In this document: in pieces, positions 1-11,601 of the stretch | Layout: each line of letters begins with the position of its first letter | Numbering within the stretch: the first letter of the stretch is position 1 | Assembly (NCBI GenBank): GCA_002085025.1 | Contig: MZGK01000004.1 | Span: 1-39,039 of the forward strand | Direction of reading: 5' to 3' | Length of the DNA: 39,039 nucleotides | Origin: Candidatus Omnitrophica bacterium 4484_213 | GTDB taxonomy: Bacteria; Omnitrophota; 4484-213 | Position numbers and translations under genes: made by a program | Notes under the pieces: model-generated | The model's database searches: none | What the model was told of the DNA's origin: nothing | Seen by the model: the letters and a program-made list of their open reading frames with translations, nothing else

Positions 1-18
1 AGAATTACAAAGTATAAT

Positions 19-44
19 TATCAGCAACTTCTCTATTGCTGATA
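19..44 (+). promoter_or_regulatory. Hairpin with CTTCTCTA loop upstream of gltB
   Basis: A perfect 9-bp stem (TATCAGCAA / TTGCTGATA) encloses the 8-nt loop CTTCTCTA. A TATAAT box at 13-18 touches its left side and a second TATAAT lies at 43-48. The same loop on different stems occurs before purF-B and ilvC, and an identical inverted copy lies before accB. It may be a cis-regulatory RNA, a protein-binding palindrome at a promoter, or a dispersed repeat. The sequence alone does not decide. Confidence 0.6.
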
Positions 45-60
45 TAATGAACTGGAAGGT

Positions 61-100
61 GTATTATAGACAACCTAAATTAGGGGTAAGTCTATAATAC
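61..100 (+). promoter_or_regulatory. Nested palindrome just upstream of the gltB ribosome binding site
   Basis: GTATTATAGAC at 61-71 is the exact reverse complement of GTCTATAATAC at 90-100. The 18-nt interior holds a smaller palindrome (CCTAA-A-TTAGG). The right arm ends a few bases before the AAGGA ribosome binding site of gltB. Its position suggests an operator or a translation-controlling hairpin. The symmetry is seen directly; the function is inferred. Confidence 0.55.
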
Positions 101-108
101 AAGGAAAA

Positions 109-1599
109 ATGAATCTACAGAGACCAAATGCCGATGAGGCAACGCAGACATTTAATCGTTCAAGAAGCGTGGTTCCCGGTTCAGGGCTTTGCTCAAGGTG
201 TGTTGACGGATGCACAGGGAATTGTGAGGTATTTAAAGCCTCTTTTAGAAGTCGGGAGGTTATTTATCCCGGGCCCTTTGGCGAGATAACTGCTGGGGGA
301 GACAAGGATTATCCGGTTGACTATTCGCACCTGAATATTCAGGGCTATGCTCAGGGGGCAAAAGGGCTTCCCGAGGGCGTAGAGGTCGGTCCGGATACAA
401 CAAAGTTCCCCGATGTTGATACCGAAACCGAATATGGTTGGGATATTAAAGTAAAGATGAAGGTTCCTATTTTTACCGGGGCATTGGGCTCGACTGAAAT
501 TGCCCGCAAAAATTGGGAGCATTTTGCTATTGGAGCGGCTATTTCGGGAATTACCCTTGTTTGCGGAGAGAATGTTTGTGGTATAGACCCCAAGCTGAAG
601 TTAAATAAGGAGGGTAAGGTTGAGGAAGCACCGGATATGGACAGACGCATTGAAATATATAAAAGATATCACGAGGGCTATGGCGAGATTCTGGTTCAGC
701 TCAATGTGGAAGATACCCGTCTCGGGGTTGCTGAATATGTCCGCAAGAAGCACAATCTAAAAACAATTGAACTGAAATGGGGACAGGGAGCAAAATGTAT
801 CGGGGGAGAGATTAAGGTAAAGAGTTTAGAAAGAGCACTTGAACTGCAAAAAAGAGGTTATATTGTAACTCCTAACCCTTCACTTAAGGCAAATCAGGAG
901 GCATTTAAAACCGGAGCGATTAAGGAGTTCGAAAGACACTCGCGTTTAGGATTTGTCTCTGAAGAGTCATTTTTGGCCGAAGTTCAACGTTTAAGAGATT
1001 TGGGCTTTAAACGGGTAACCTTAAAGACCGGTGCTTATTCTATGCGCGAATTGGCTATGGCTATAAAATATGCCTCTTTAGGCAAAATAGATTTGCTTAC
1101 TATAGATGGTGCTCCCGGGGGCACCGGGATGAGCCCCTGGCGGATGATGGAGGAATGGGGAATTCCTACCTTTTATTTGCAATCCCTCACCTACGAATTC
1201 TGTGAAAAATTATCTAAGAAGGGAGTACGGGTTCCCGATATTGCTATTGCCGGCGGTTTTTCCAGCGAGGACCATATCTTTAAAGTCCTGGCAATGGGCG
1301 CTCCCTATGTGAAAGCGGTTTGTATGGGGAGAGCCTTAATGATTCCGGGGATGGTTGGCAAGAATATTGGCAAGTGGCTCAAGGAGAATAAACTACCAAG
1401 AACCGTTTCTGCCTATGGCACGAGCCCAAAAGAGATTTTTGTTTGCTATGAGGAATTAGCCGAAAAGTATGGCAAGGAGATGAAAAATATTCCTTTAGGG
1501 GCTATTGGTATCTATAGCTTTGCCCAAAAAATTAGGGTTGGTTTGCAGCAACTTATGGCTGGCAGTAGAAACTTCCGACTGAGTACGTCCCCTATGTGA
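109..1599 (+). CDS. gltB: Glutamate synthase-like FMN-binding domain protein (GltB2 type), C-terminus disrupted
   Basis: This protein matches the FMN-binding/synthase part of glutamate synthase, which makes glutamate from 2-oxoglutarate and ammonia. No N-terminal class II glutaminase domain is present, as in split archaeal-type GltB. Four cysteines near the N-terminus (CSRCVDGCTGNC) could bind an Fe-S cluster. The barrel carries the flavin/substrate motif TIDGAPGGTGMSP (about residues 330-345) and IAGGFSSEDH. An AAGGA site precedes the ATG. The C-terminus is odd: the frame ends in FRLSTSPM, but the expected tail (YVMDAYREEAEKILKD) continues in another frame to 1643. A block of roughly 20 codons plus the frame has been lost near 1583. 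It may still fold, or it may be damaged. Next gene: nadE. Confidence 0.85.
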   Translation: MNLQRPNADEATQTFNRSRSVVPGSGLCSRCVDGCTGNCEVFKASFRSREVIYPGPFGEITAGGDKDYPVDYSHLNIQGYAQGAKGLPEGVEVGPDTTKFPDVDTETEYGWDIKVKMKVPIFTGALGSTEIARKNWEHFAIGAAISGITLVCGENVCGIDPKLKLNKEGKVEEAPDMDRRIEIYKRYHEGYGEILVQLNVEDTRLGVAEYVRKKHNLKTIELKWGQGAKCIGGEIKVKSLERALELQKRGYIVTPNPSLKANQEAFKTGAIKEFERHSRLGFVSEESFLAEVQRLRDLGFKRVTLKTGAYSMRELAMAIKYASLGKIDLLTIDGAPGGTGMSPWRMMEEWGIPTFYLQSLTYEFCEKLSKKGVRVPDIAIAGGFSSEDHIFKVLAMGAPYVKAVCMGRALMIPGMVGKNIGKWLKENKLPRTVSAYGTSPKEIFVCYEELAEKYGKEMKNIPLGAIGIYSFAQKIRVGLQQLMAGSRNFRLSTSPM

Positions 1600-1710
1600 T
1601 GGATGCCTATCGTGAGGAGGCAGAGAAAATTCTAAAGGATTAAAATAAAACATTGCCTAATCAGTCTCTAAGGGAGTCTGAGATTTGCTTAAATTGTAGG
1701 TTTATTAAAA

Positions 1711-2439
1711 ATGGATTCCATAATAGATGAAATTGTGGTTTGGTTGAAAGAGGAGGTTCACAAAGCCGGAAAGAAGGGAATAGTTTTTGGTCTGAGCGGG
1801 GGAGTGGATTCGGCCTGCCTGGCCGCTCTGGCAAAAAGGGCTTTTCCGGATAACTATCTGGGGCTAATAATGCCCTGCGAGCAAGCTTCTTCGGATGCAG
1901 AAATGGCTATTAAATTAGCCAACAAATTAGATTTAACTACTAAAAAAATAGCTTTGGATAAACCCTATAAATCATTATTGGAAATCCTACCCTCAACAGA
2001 AGATAAAATAAGCAAAGCAAATCTAAAGCCGAGATTAAGGATGCTTACCTTATATTATTTTGCCAATATCTATAACTACTTGGTTGTCGGGACAAGTAAT
2101 AAGAGTGAGATAACTATAGGGTATTATACCAAATATGGCGATGGAGGGGTGGATTTATTGCCCCTGGCAGAGTTTTATAAAACAGAGGTGAGAGAGTTGG
2201 CTAAGGAGTTGGGGATTCCCAAAGAGATAATTTTAAGAAAGCCCAGTGCCGGTCTTTGGCCGGGGCAGTTTGACGAAGACGAAATAGGTATGTCTTATTC
2301 TGAACTTGACGAGATAATAAGAGCAATTGAAGATGCTAATACCAACGGTATTGATAAACACAAATTAGATAAGGTAATGAAGATGATAGAGGGCTCCCGC
2401 CATAAATGTCAACCAGTCCCTGTTTTTCAAAGAAGGTAA
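1711..2439 (+). CDS. nadE: NAD synthetase, ammonia-dependent type
   Basis: This is the final step of NAD synthesis, amidating deamido-NAD with ATP. The protein (242 aa) is the bare synthetase domain. It has the PP-loop SGGVDS near residue 30, the GTSNKSE motif, and the ending [15 protein letters not shown]...HKCQPVP typical of the family. It has no nitrilase-type glutaminase domain, so ammonia must come from elsewhere, and neighbouring GltB also lacks a glutaminase. The gap from gltB is about 70 bp after the displaced gltB tail. The ribosome binding site is weak. Its last codons overlap the remains of carA. The identification is firm. Confidence 0.93.
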   Translation: MDSIIDEIVVWLKEEVHKAGKKGIVFGLSGGVDSACLAALAKRAFPDNYLGLIMPCEQASSDAEMAIKLANKLDLTTKKIALDKPYKSLLEILPSTEDKISKANLKPRLRMLTLYYFANIYNYLVVGTSNKSEITIGYYTKYGDGGVDLLPLAEFYKTEVRELAKELGIPKEIILRKPSAGLWPGQFDEDEIGMSYSELDEIIRAIEDANTNGIDKHKLDKVMKMIEGSRHKCQPVPVFQRR

Positions 2440-3064
2440 AAGCAAAACTCGCCTTAGAAGATGGAACTGTATGGACAGGTAAATCTTTTGGCTCGTCAGG
2501 AGAAAGAACAGGCGAAGTAGTTTTTAATACCTCCATAACCGGCTATCAGGAAATCCCCACCGATCCCTCCTATAAAGGTCAAATTGTTACAATGACCTAT
2601 TCTTTAATCGGCAATTACGGCGTAAATTCGGAAGATGCTGAATCCAGAAAACCATTTGCAGAAGGTTTTATTGTTAAAGAATGGAGCCGCATAACAAGCA
2701 ACTGGCGCTCGCAAAAAGGTTTATCCGAATACCTAAAGGAAAATAATATATTAGGAATTGAAGACATAGATACCCGTGCCCTTACTCGGCATATTAGATT
2801 GCAGGGGACAATGAAGGCGGTTATTTCTACCGATACTGTTCAAAACCACGGATTCTGTGTAATATAGAGTCTTTAAATAAAAAAGAATTAGAAATAACGC
2901 ATATTAATCTTAATGATAACACTTTAGAAGGGATGAGGCATAAAAAATTACCTGTGTTCTCGATACAATTTCATCCAGAAGCTTCGGCTGGCCCACATGA
3001 TGCCGAATATCTATTTAAAGATTTTGTAACTTTAATGAGGGACCACTGTGCCGAAAAGGACTGA
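2406..3064 (+). pseudogene. carA: Broken carbamoyl-phosphate synthase small subunit
   Basis: The N-terminal CarA domain is clear ([43 protein letters not shown]). The sequence then jumps straight to the C-terminal motif QNHGFCV, followed in another frame by [19 protein letters not shown] and [19 protein letters not shown]. Roughly 160 residues are absent, including the GATase nucleophile region (GICLGHQ in the family). A further 1-bp deletion at the GTAATATAG step closes the frame at 2867. No good start codon exists: the expected Met codon reads GTA beside the nadE stop. The 3' end overlaps the GTG of carB-A. As written it cannot supply ammonia from glutamine. Confidence 0.85.
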
Positions 3065-6000
3065 TATAAAAAAGGTTTTGATTATTGGTTCAGGTCCGAT
3101 TGTAATAAGCCAGGTCTGTGAATTTGACTATCCAGGCACACAAGCCTGTAAGGCACTCAAAGAAGAAGGGTTTAAGATAGTTCTTTTAAATTCAAATCCT
3201 GCAACAATAATGACTGATCCTGAAATGGCAGATAGCACTTACATTGAACCTATAACAGCGGAAGTTTTAGAAAAGATTATAGAAAAGAAAAAGCCAGATG
3301 CGTTACTTCCTACGTTAGGAGGCCAAACAGGTCTAAATACAGCGATGAAAGCGGCCGAGGCCGGTATACTTGATAAATACAATGTAAAGATAATAGGTGC
3401 CGATTACGATGCCATAAAAAAGGTTGAGGATAGAGAGTATTTTAAGAAGGCGATGGAGAAAATCGGCTTAGATTTACCCGAAGGTGCTTTGGTCTACAAT
3501 ATGGAAGAAGCACGAGAAGCTCTGAAGAAAATCGGTTTGCTCCTCGTTATCAGGCCCAGTTTTACCCTTGGCGGAATAGGTGGCGGATAGCTGAAAGTAA
3601 AGAGGAATTTGAAAGAATAGCCGATCTTGGCCTAAAAAACAGCATGATTAATGAAATTCTCATTGAAGGGTCTGTTGTTGGATGGAAAGAATATGAGCTT
3701 GAGGTAATGAGAGACCTAAAGGATGACGTTATAATTATATGCTCGATAGAGAATTTTGACCCAATGGGTATTCATACGGGGGATTCTCTCACCGTTGCCC
3801 AGCACAAACTTTAACAGATAAAGAGTATCCAAGGAATGAGAGATGCCGCTATCGCAATAATAAGAGAAATCGGCGTTGAAACAGGCAGTTTCAATATTCA
3901 GTTTGCTGTCAATTCGAAAATGGGGAGAATGGTTGTCATAGAGATGAATCCAAGGGTTTCCAGAAGTTCAGCGCTTGCAAGTAAGGCAACGGGTTTTCCC
4001 ATTGCAAAGTTTGCGGCCAAGCTCGCCGTTGGCTATACCCTGGATGAAATAAGAAATGATATCAAGAGAAACTCCTGCTTCCTTTGAGCCAGCAATAGAC
4101 TATTGCGTGGTAAAAATCCCAAGGTTTACCTTTGAGAAATTTCCAGAGGTAAGAGATGTTTTAGGTATATCAATGAAATCAGTTGGCGAAACTATGGCTA
4201 TTGGCAGGACATTTAAAGAATCTCTGCAGAAAGCCCTGTGTGGTTTAGAAATAGGGCATTCAGGGCTTGATAATAAACTCGATTATCGCAAGATTCCAGG
4301 CGATAAGTTAATGCTTAGACTAAAAGAATCTAATGCATCAAGGATATTTTATATCAAGTATGCATTACAAAAGGGTATGGATATAGATGAAATTGCCAAT
4401 ATTACAAAGATAGACCCTTGGTTTATTGACAATATAAAACAAATAGCAGAGCTGGAAGAAGAGATAAAAAAATGAAGATTAAAGATGCACGATTGAGAGG
4501 CGAAACTGATTTACTAACATCTAATCTGTTGCTCAAAGCGAAGCAATATGGCTTTAGTGATAAACAAATTGCTGATTTAATAAATTCTGATGAGTTATCA
4601 GTGCGAAATTTTAGAAAACAGCAACAGATTGAGCCTACATTTAAATTAGTAGATACCTGTGCCGCTGAGTTTGAGGCTTATACTCCCTATTATTATTCAA
4701 CCTATGAGACAGAGAATGAAACGAGAATTTCCGAGAAGAAAAAGATAATGATATTAGGCGGTGGCCCAAATAGGATTGGCCAGGGAATAGAATTTGGCTA
4801 TTGTTGTTGTCACGCATCTTTTGCACTTAGAGAGCTGGGATTTGAGACGATTATGGTCAATTCAAATCCTGAGGCAGTTTCCACAGATTATGATACATCC
4901 GATAAACTCTATTTTGAGCCACTGACCTTTGAAGATGTTATGAATATTGTTGATAAAGAAAAGCCCTATGGTGCAATAGTTCAGTTTGGCGGTCAGACGC
5001 CACTTAATTTAGCAAAGCAATTAGAAGATGTAGGTGTTCCTATAATCGGCACCTCTGTTCAGTCAATTGATAGAGCTGAGGACAGAGATAAATTTGCCAG
5101 GCTTATAAAGAAGCTAAGACTTAACCAGCCGCCAAATGGTTCTGCGAAGTCAAAAGAAGACGCAAAGAGAGTTGCCAAGCGTATCGGATATCCTGTTCTT
5201 GTAAGGCCATCATATGTGCTCGGCGGCGGGGCAATGAAAATAGTTTATAATGAAAAATCTCTCGATGAGTTCATCAAAGAAGCAGAAGATACTTCAGAGG
5301 GACGCCCCGTTCTGATAGATAAATTTTTAGAAGGCGCCGTTGAAGTAGATGTTGATGCGGTGTCTGATGGCGAGACTACAGTAATAGGCGGAATCATGGA
5401 ACATATAGAAGAGGCAGGCATTCATTCAGGAGATTCAGCTTGCGTTTTACCTCCCCATACCTTAAACGACGATACTATTAGTACCATAGGAGAATATACA
5501 TATGCTATATCAAAAGAATTAAATGTAAAGGGGCTTTTAAATATACAATTCGCTGTTAAAAACGATACCGTATATGTTCTTGAAGTTAATCCCAGAGCTT
5601 CAAGGACAGTGCCTTTTGTAAGCAAAGCAACAGGGGTTTTATTAGCAAAGATAGCAGCGAAGGTTATGACTGAAAAAAGACTATCTGAACTCGGATTTTT
5701 TAGAAGAGAAAAAGGCAAGCTATATATCTGTTAAAGAATCTGTATTGCCTTTCTCAAGGTTTTCCGGTGTTGATATCATATTAGGCCCTGAGATGAAATC
5801 CACAGGTGAAGTAATGGGAATAAGCTCATCCTTTGGCATAGCATTTTACAAGTCACAGCTTGTAGCAACAAGTAGTAGGCTTCCCAAATAATGGAAAGTA
5901 TTTATAAGCGTTAAAAACGATGACAAAAGAAACATTATTTTTATTGCTAAGAAGCTTTACGATATGGGGTTTGATATTATTGCTACAGATGGCACAGCGA

Positions 6001-6308
6001 AGGTGCTTAATTCCAGCAACATAAATTGTCAGGTAGTCAGAAAGATTGGAGAGGGAAATGTAGACCTTTTAGATCTTGTTAAGAATGGCAAGATAGGACT
6101 AATTATAGATACTCCTTCAGGTGCCAGAGGACAGACAGATGTGAAACCAATTAGAAGTGCAGCCGTTATGCATGGCATATCGTGCATAACAACGATTCAG
6201 GGTGCACAGGCAGCTGTCAACGGAATAGAGTCCATATTAAAAGGCGATTTTTCTGTTAAATCTATACAGGAATATACAGGTGAGAAGAAATGCGCAAAGA
6301 TTGGATAG
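3048..6308 (+). pseudogene. carB: Decayed carbamoyl-phosphate synthase large subunit, copy A
   Basis: The whole CarB order is recognisable across several frames: N-terminal ATP-grasp half ([16 protein letters not shown]), oligomerisation region, second half ([18 protein letters not shown]), and C-terminal MGS-like allosteric domain (5964 onward). It is broken by single-base and two-base indels near 3587, 3797, 3826, 4075, 4465 and 5718, and by an in-frame TAA at 5889 where the family has sequence such as EG. So many lesions in one gene, beside intact long genes, fit a pseudogene relieved by the better copy at 15499. Local sequencing error is the alternative. The start is GTG at 3048 and the end overlaps guaA by 19 bp. 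Confidence 0.85.
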
Positions 6309-7831
6309 CAATTTTAGATTTCGGCTCGCAATATACACACCTTATTGCACGCCGTATAAGAGAAATAGGTGTATATTCTGAAATAGTGCCTTATAATATT
6401 AAAGCCAGGGACTTATTAGTTAAAGGACCAAAAGGCATTGTCCTGTCAGGAGGTCCAGCAAGTATTGTTTCGACGAAAAGCCCTATATGTGATAAGAAGA
6501 TTTTAAGTATAGGTACCCCCGTGCTAGGTGTATGTTATGGCGCGCAGCTGATAGCGAAACTTTCAGGCGGGGTGGTGGTAGAAGCAAGAGATAGAGAATA
6601 TGGGAAGACATACCTTGCAATTAAATCCAAAGCAGGATTGTTTAAGGGTTTGTCTTCAAAAGAGATAGTCTGGATGAGCCACGGAGATAAAATTGCGAAG
6701 TTACCTCCTGGTTTTAAAATAACAGGTTCAACTGATAATGCTAAGATCGCAGCGATGGAGGATAAGAAAGGAAAGTTATATGGTGTGCAATTTCATCCTG
6801 AGGTTGTCCATACGCCAAAAGGTAAAGTTATTTTAAGAAATTTTATTATCAATATAGCAGGCTGTAAAAGAAGTTGGAATATGCATTCCTTTGTGGAAAC
6901 CTCGGTTGAGGCGTTGCGTGAAGAAATTGGAAATGAGAAGGTCCTGTGCGCTTTAAGCGGAGGTATAGATTCATCTGTTTTGACAAAATTGCTTCATAAA
7001 GCCATCGGTAAAAACTTAATAGCAGTCTTTATAGATAATGGCCTTTTGCGTAAGGATGAAGCAGAGCTTGTTAGAAAAAGATTTGGGAGGTACTACCATA
7101 TAAATTTAAGATTTATAAGCGCGAGAGATATCTTCTTAAAAAGGTTAAAAGGTGTAACAAATCCTGAGAAGAAACGCAAGATAATAGGGAAATTATTCAT
7201 AGAGGTTTTTGAAAAAGAAGCGAAGAAATTGGGGAGAATTAAGTTTTTAGCACAGGGGACACTATATCCTGATGTGATAGAATCGAGGTCTGCAACTGGC
7301 GGTCCCTCTGCGACTATAAAAACACATCACAATGTCGGCGGCTTGCCCCAACATCTAAAATTTAAATTGATAGAGCCACTTAAAGATTTATTTAAGGATG
7401 AGGTTAGACTTGTAGGCAAAGAGTTGGGCCTCCCAGATGAGATAATAAATAGACACCCTTTTCCTGGCCCTGGGCTTGCAGTACGGATTATAGGTGCTAT
7501 AACTGAAGAAAAGCTTGATGTGCTTCGTGAAGCCGACTGGATTCTGATTGATGAGATAAAGAAAGCAAAATTATATCAAAAACTCTGGCAATCCTTCTGC
7601 GTGCTCCTTCCTGTAAAAACAATCGGGGTTATGGGAGATGAAAGGACGTACGAAAATGTCGTGGCAGTAAGAGCAGTTACAAGTGATGATGCCATGACAG
7701 CCCACTGGGCGAAATTACCTTATGAATTGTTAGAAAGGGTTTCTAACCGTATTATTAATGAGGGCAAAGGAATAAATCGCGTAGTATATGACATTTCATC
7801 CAAACCGCCAAGCACAATAGAATGGGAGTAG
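6290..7831 (+). CDS. guaA: GMP synthase (glutamine-hydrolysing), full length
   Basis: This enzyme converts XMP to GMP using glutamine and ATP. Order of parts in 513 aa: class I GATase domain with nucleophile motif GVCYGAQ and His/Glu in FHPEV, ATP pyrophosphatase domain with PP-loop SGGIDSS, and the C-terminal dimerisation/XMP domain with [11 protein letters not shown] and the ending KPPSTIEWE. All catalytic motifs are present. It starts inside the tail of the carB-A remnant and is followed at once by purS. A second homologue that lacks the GATase domain lies at 18697. Confidence 0.95.
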   Translation: MRKDWIAILDFGSQYTHLIARRIREIGVYSEIVPYNIKARDLLVKGPKGIVLSGGPASIVSTKSPICDKKILSIGTPVLGVCYGAQLIAKLSGGVVVEARDREYGKTYLAIKSKAGLFKGLSSKEIVWMSHGDKIAKLPPGFKITGSTDNAKIAAMEDKKGKLYGVQFHPEVVHTPKGKVILRNFIINIAGCKRSWNMHSFVETSVEALREEIGNEKVLCALSGGIDSSVLTKLLHKAIGKNLIAVFIDNGLLRKDEAELVRKRFGRYYHINLRFISARDIFLKRLKGVTNPEKKRKIIGKLFIEVFEKEAKKLGRIKFLAQGTLYPDVIESRSATGGPSATIKTHHNVGGLPQHLKFKLIEPLKDLFKDEVRLVGKELGLPDEIINRHPFPGPGLAVRIIGAITEEKLDVLREADWILIDEIKKAKLYQKLWQSFCVLLPVKTIGVMGDERTYENVVAVRAVTSDDAMTAHWAKLPYELLERVSNRIINEGKGINRVVYDISSKPPSTIEWE

Positions 7832-7833
7832 AA

Positions 7834-8085
7834 ATGTTAAAAGCGGAAATTTATATTACCTTAAAAAAGACCATATCTGACCCTCAGGGCTTGACGATCA
7901 AACATGCCTTGGAATCTTTAGGTTATAAGGGTTTGCAAGAGGTTAGGATAGGGAAGCTGGTCACTATTAGGTTAAATACTGGAGATAAAAAGGAAGCTAA
8001 AAAGCAAGTTGACGAGATGTGCCAGAAACTATTAGCTAATCCGATAATAGAAAACTATAGTTTCAAAATAGAAGAGGTAAAATGA
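7834..8085 (+). CDS. purS: Phosphoribosylformylglycinamidine synthase, PurS subunit
   Basis: This is the small structural subunit of the three-part FGAM synthase (PurSQL), which helps couple the PurQ glutaminase to PurL. The 83-aa protein shows the family pattern [29 protein letters not shown] and ANPIIENY. The ORF track starts at 7822, but the ATG at 7834 has the GGGAG site at suitable spacing and begins MLKAEI as in relatives. Its stop overlaps the purQ ATG (ATGA), which argues for translational coupling. It is the only purS in the window, so it may serve PurL-A, PurL-B or both. Confidence 0.92.
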   Translation: MLKAEIYITLKKTISDPQGLTIKHALESLGYKGLQEVRIGKLVTIRLNTGDKKEAKKQVDEMCQKLLANPIIENYSFKIEEVK

Positions 8086-8786
8086 GATTTGGTGTCGTAG
8101 TTTTTCCAGGTTCAAACTGTCACCAGGATTGCTTTTATGTGATTGAGAATGTTCTCAATCAGCCGGTTGAGTATATCTGGCATAAGAGTAGAGATTTAGA
8201 CAGTTTTGATTGTATTATATTACCCGGAGGTTTTAGTTATGGAGACTATCTCAGGACAGGGGCAATAGCCAAATTTTCGCCAATAATGAGACAAATTTCT
8301 CACTTCGCACAGAGAGGGGGTTTAGTAATTGGGATTTGCAATGGGTTTCAGATCTTACTTGAGGTCAGGCTTTTACCTGGTGCGATGTTAAAGAACAAAA
8401 ACCTCCATTTTATTTGTAAATATGTCTATGTGAAAACTAAAAACAATAAAACCCCTTTTACAAATCTCTACCGCAAAAATGAAATTTTAAAAATGCCGAT
8501 AGCCCATAATGAAGGCAACTACTATATTGATAGAGACGGACTAAAAAAGTTGAAGAAAAACAGACAAATTGTTTTCAGCTATTGTAGCCAAGATGGTGAT
8601 GTTAATAAAAAATCTAACCCCAACGGCGCCTTAGCAAATATTGCCGGCATTATAAACAAAAAAGGTAATGTGCTGGGTATGATGCCCCACCCTGAGAGAA
8701 GTTCTGAGGAAATATTAGGCTCTAAAAATGGCTTTTTAATTTTTAAATCGATAGCTAAATGGCTTAGACATCGAAAGAACATATGA
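8082..8786 (+). CDS. purQ: Phosphoribosylformylglycinamidine synthase, PurQ glutaminase subunit
   Basis: Class I glutamine amidotransferase that feeds ammonia to PurL in step four of purine synthesis. The 234-aa protein has GSNCHQD near the N-terminus, [12 protein letters not shown], the nucleophile Cys in GICNGFQ, and the His/Glu pair in MMPHPERS. It overlaps purS and purL by ATGA junctions, so purS-purQ-purL is a tight translational unit. It is the only PurQ in the window. Confidence 0.95.
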   Translation: MRFGVVVFPGSNCHQDCFYVIENVLNQPVEYIWHKSRDLDSFDCIILPGGFSYGDYLRTGAIAKFSPIMRQISHFAQRGGLVIGICNGFQILLEVRLLPGAMLKNKNLHFICKYVYVKTKNNKTPFTNLYRKNEILKMPIAHNEGNYYIDRDGLKKLKKNRQIVFSYCSQDGDVNKKSNPNGALANIAGIINKKGNVLGMMPHPERSSEEILGSKNGFLIFKSIAKWLRHRKNI

Positions 8787-10990
8787 TAAAATCCAAAGTT
8801 TATAAAAATCTGGGCTTAAAGGAGGAAGAATATCAAAAGATTTTGGATATTTTACAGCGGGAGCCTTCACCTACGGAACTGGCGATGTTTTCTGTAGAGT
8901 GGTCGGAACACTGCGGATATCCACGCTCCCGTAATTGGCTTAAACTTTTGCCCAGAGAAGGAAAGTATAAAACTCTTATTGGCGAAGATTCAGGGGGGAT
9001 TATTGTTGATGGCTTGGCTATAATCTTTAAAATGGAAAGTCATAACCATCCCTCACAGATTGAGCCACGCGAAGGTGCATCTACCGGTGTGGGCGGAATT
9101 ATTAGGGATATCTTTACTACTGGTGCAAGGCCGATAGCGTCTTTGAACTCTTTAAGATTTGGTTCTTTGGCAGAACCCTATAATCGTTATCTTTTGCGTG
9201 GCGTAGTTGATGGAATCCAATTTTATGGCAATTGCCTTGGTGTGCCCACTATAGGCGGAGAGATATATTTTGACGAGAGTTATAATGGTAACTGCCTGGT
9301 TAATGCAATGAGTATTGGTATTGCCGAGAGAGATAAATTAGCCCAAGCTCAAGCCACAGGCTCTGGCAATTCTATTATGTATGTAGGCTCAAGTACTGGC
9401 AAAGATGGCATTGGCGGATGTAGTATCTTGGCCTCACATGAATTTAAAGAAGGCGAAGAAAAAAGACCCGCAGTCCAGATAGGAGATCCCTTTACTGAAA
9501 AATGTTTAATTGAAGCTACATTGGAAACCCTGGCTACAGGGTATGTTGTGGGGATTAAAGATATGGGCGCAGCCGGACTTACCTGTTCTACAAGCGAGAT
9601 GGCTTCTGCAGGTAATTCAGGAATGGAAATAGACCTTGCACATGTTCCACGTAGGGAAGCCAATATGGAACCCTGGGAAGTAATGATGTCTGAGTCACAG
9701 GAGAGAATGCTGGTTTGCGTGAAAAAAGGAAAAGAAAAAGAAATTGAGCAGATTTTTTCTAAATGGGATTTAAATGCTGTGGTCATTGGTAAGGTTACTG
9801 ATGACGGTATAGTACGCATTAAAGATAAAGGAAAGATTGTAGCCGAAATAAATGCTCATTCCTTAACGCAGGCACCTGTCTATGATATGCCCTACAAGAA
9901 GCCGAATTATTTAGCCCATTTGAATAAATTGGATATAAATAAAATTACAGGGCCCAAAGATTATAACGAAGTTTTACTTAAATTGTTAGGCTCTGCGTCT
10001 ATTTGTAGTAAAACCTGGGTTTATGAGCAATATGACCATATGGTTCAGACTAATACAGTGATTTTGCCTGGTTCTGATGCTGCAGTGATAAGATTAAAAG
10101 GCCGAGATAAAGCCATTGCCGCTACTACTGACTGTAACAGCCGTTATTGCTATTTAAATTCATATAGAGGAGCACAGATTGCGGTAGCAGAAGCAGCAAG
10201 AAATCTTGTATGTTCCGGTGCTCAAGCCGCAGCAGTTACTGACTGTCTTAATTTTGGCAATCCGGAAAAACAAGATAGATTCTGGCAATTTAAAAGCTGT
10301 GTAGAAGGAATTGCAGATGCTTGTAAATTCTTCAACATTCCGGTAGTAAGCGGCAATGTCTCTTTTTATAATGAAAGTCCAAAAGGCGCGATCTATCCAA
10401 CACCGACTATCGGAATGATAGGAGTTATAAATGATATAAAAAGAGTTTGTACGCAATATTTTAAGAAAGAGAATGAAATAATTATTCTTTTAGGACTCTC
10501 GAAAGAGGAATTAGGCGGCAGTGAATATTTAAAAGTGGTGCATGGATTAATAAAAGGAGATGCTCCGGAATTAGATTTGTGTTTAGAAGAGGCTGTTCAA
10601 AAAACAGCGTCAGAGGCGATAAAAAAAGGCTTAGTCAGTTCAGCGCACGATTGCTCTGAGGGAGGACTGGCAGTTGCCCTGGCAGAGTGTTGCATTTCTA
10701 ATAAAGAAAATATGATAGGAGCGGTTATTGACGATCTAAGATTTGATATAAGAAAAGATGCTGTTATTTTTGGCGAATCCCAGTCAAGGATTATTCTCTC
10801 CTGTAGCAAAAAATCTGTTAGTAAAATTAGAGACATAGCAAGAAAGTTTGCTGCACCGTTTCAGATAATCGGAAGAACCGGTGGCAGATATTTAAAGATA
10901 TCGGATGGCAAAAACGTTTTGATTAATTTACCTATTAAAAGGATGTTTGATAAATGGACAAATTCATTGCAGTTATTGATTACGGCTTAG
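8783..10990 (+). CDS. purL: Phosphoribosylformylglycinamidine synthase, PurL subunit, copy A
   Basis: Small-type PurL (735 aa), the ATP-dependent synthase subunit. Family motifs in order: VEWSEHCGY near the N-terminus (active-site His), [52 protein letters not shown] near the end. The first motif reads EHCGYPRSR where most relatives have EHCSYK.SR. Together with PurS and PurQ it makes a complete FGAM synthase. The last 37 bp overlap hisH. A diverged second PurL (copy B, 21716) shares the fold but has different surface and linker sequence. Confidence 0.94.
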   Translation: MIKSKVYKNLGLKEEEYQKILDILQREPSPTELAMFSVEWSEHCGYPRSRNWLKLLPREGKYKTLIGEDSGGIIVDGLAIIFKMESHNHPSQIEPREGASTGVGGIIRDIFTTGARPIASLNSLRFGSLAEPYNRYLLRGVVDGIQFYGNCLGVPTIGGEIYFDESYNGNCLVNAMSIGIAERDKLAQAQATGSGNSIMYVGSSTGKDGIGGCSILASHEFKEGEEKRPAVQIGDPFTEKCLIEATLETLATGYVVGIKDMGAAGLTCSTSEMASAGNSGMEIDLAHVPRREANMEPWEVMMSESQERMLVCVKKGKEKEIEQIFSKWDLNAVVIGKVTDDGIVRIKDKGKIVAEINAHSLTQAPVYDMPYKKPNYLAHLNKLDINKITGPKDYNEVLLKLLGSASICSKTWVYEQYDHMVQTNTVILPGSDAAVIRLKGRDKAIAATTDCNSRYCYLNSYRGAQIAVAEAARNLVCSGAQAAAVTDCLNFGNPEKQDRFWQFKSCVEGIADACKFFNIPVVSGNVSFYNESPKGAIYPTPTIGMIGVINDIKRVCTQYFKKENEIIILLGLSKEELGGSEYLKVVHGLIKGDAPELDLCLEEAVQKTASEAIKKGLVSSAHDCSEGGLAVALAECCISNKENMIGAVIDDLRFDIRKDAVIFGESQSRIILSCSKKSVSKIRDIARKFAAPFQIIGRTGGRYLKISDGKNVLINLPIKRMFDKWTNSLQLLITA

Positions 10991-11601
10991 GCAACCTACG
11001 CAGTGTGAGTAAAACTTTGGAAGCCGTTGGCGCAAGGGTAAAGGTTACTAATAGCCCTGAAGATATAGCTTGCGCCTGCGCAATCGTGTTGCCTGGGGTA
11101 GGAGCGTTCAAGCGCGCTATGGATAATCTCACAAGACTCAAAGTTCTGCCTTCAATAGTGAGAGCAATTAACCAAGGCAAGCCGTTCTTGGGTATTTGTT
11201 TAGGTCTGCAGATTTTATTTACAGAGAGCCAAGAACACGGCTCCAACAGAGGTTTGGATCTGATAAAAGGCGAAGTAAAGAAATTTGGCCCTGGAATAAA
11301 AATTCCTCATATGGGATGGAATAGCGTTAGATTTAAAGCTCAAGGTGCAAAACACAGAATTTTTGATGGTATTCCAGAGGGGTCTTATTTTTATTTTGCG
11401 CATTCTTATTATGTTGAACCGAAAGATAAAGATGTGATTATTTCTACTACAGGATATGGGAGTGAATTTACCTCAGCAGTGAATAAAGACAATATTTGGG
11501 GTGTCCAGTTTCACCCTGAGAAGAGCGAAAAACTGGGATTAAAAGTACTGGAGAATTTTTACAGCAATGTTAGCCCCGTTAGAAATTGTCCTAAGCTATG
11601 A
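10954..11601 (+). CDS. hisH: Imidazole glycerol phosphate synthase, glutaminase subunit
   Basis: HisH releases ammonia from glutamine for HisF in histidine synthesis. Motifs: [11 protein letters not shown] at the N-terminus, LPGVGAF, nucleophile GICLGLQ, HMGWN, and VQFHPEKS near the end. The 215-aa length is normal, but the last dozen residues ([12 protein letters not shown]) are encoded by the left arm of an inverted repeat that begins at 11572. The native C-terminus may therefore have been replaced by repeat sequence. It overlaps purL-A and precedes hisF-A. Confidence 0.94.
   Translation: MDKFIAVIDYGLGNLRSVSKTLEAVGARVKVTNSPEDIACACAIVLPGVGAFKRAMDNLTRLKVLPSIVRAINQGKPFLGICLGLQILFTESQEHGSNRGLDLIKGEVKKFGPGIKIPHMGWNSVRFKAQGAKHRIFDGIPEGSYFYFAHSYYVEPKDKDVIISTTGYGSEFTSAVNKDNIWGVQFHPEKSEKLGLKVLENFYSNVSPVRNCPKL

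Noticed and set aside
193-650. Minus-strand ORFs opposite gltB
   Set aside because: They are antisense shadows of a well-conserved gene and have no recognisable domain.
1401-1430. Possible sigma-54 promoter (TGGCACG)
   Set aside because: It lies inside gltB and lacks the TTGC element at the required spacing.
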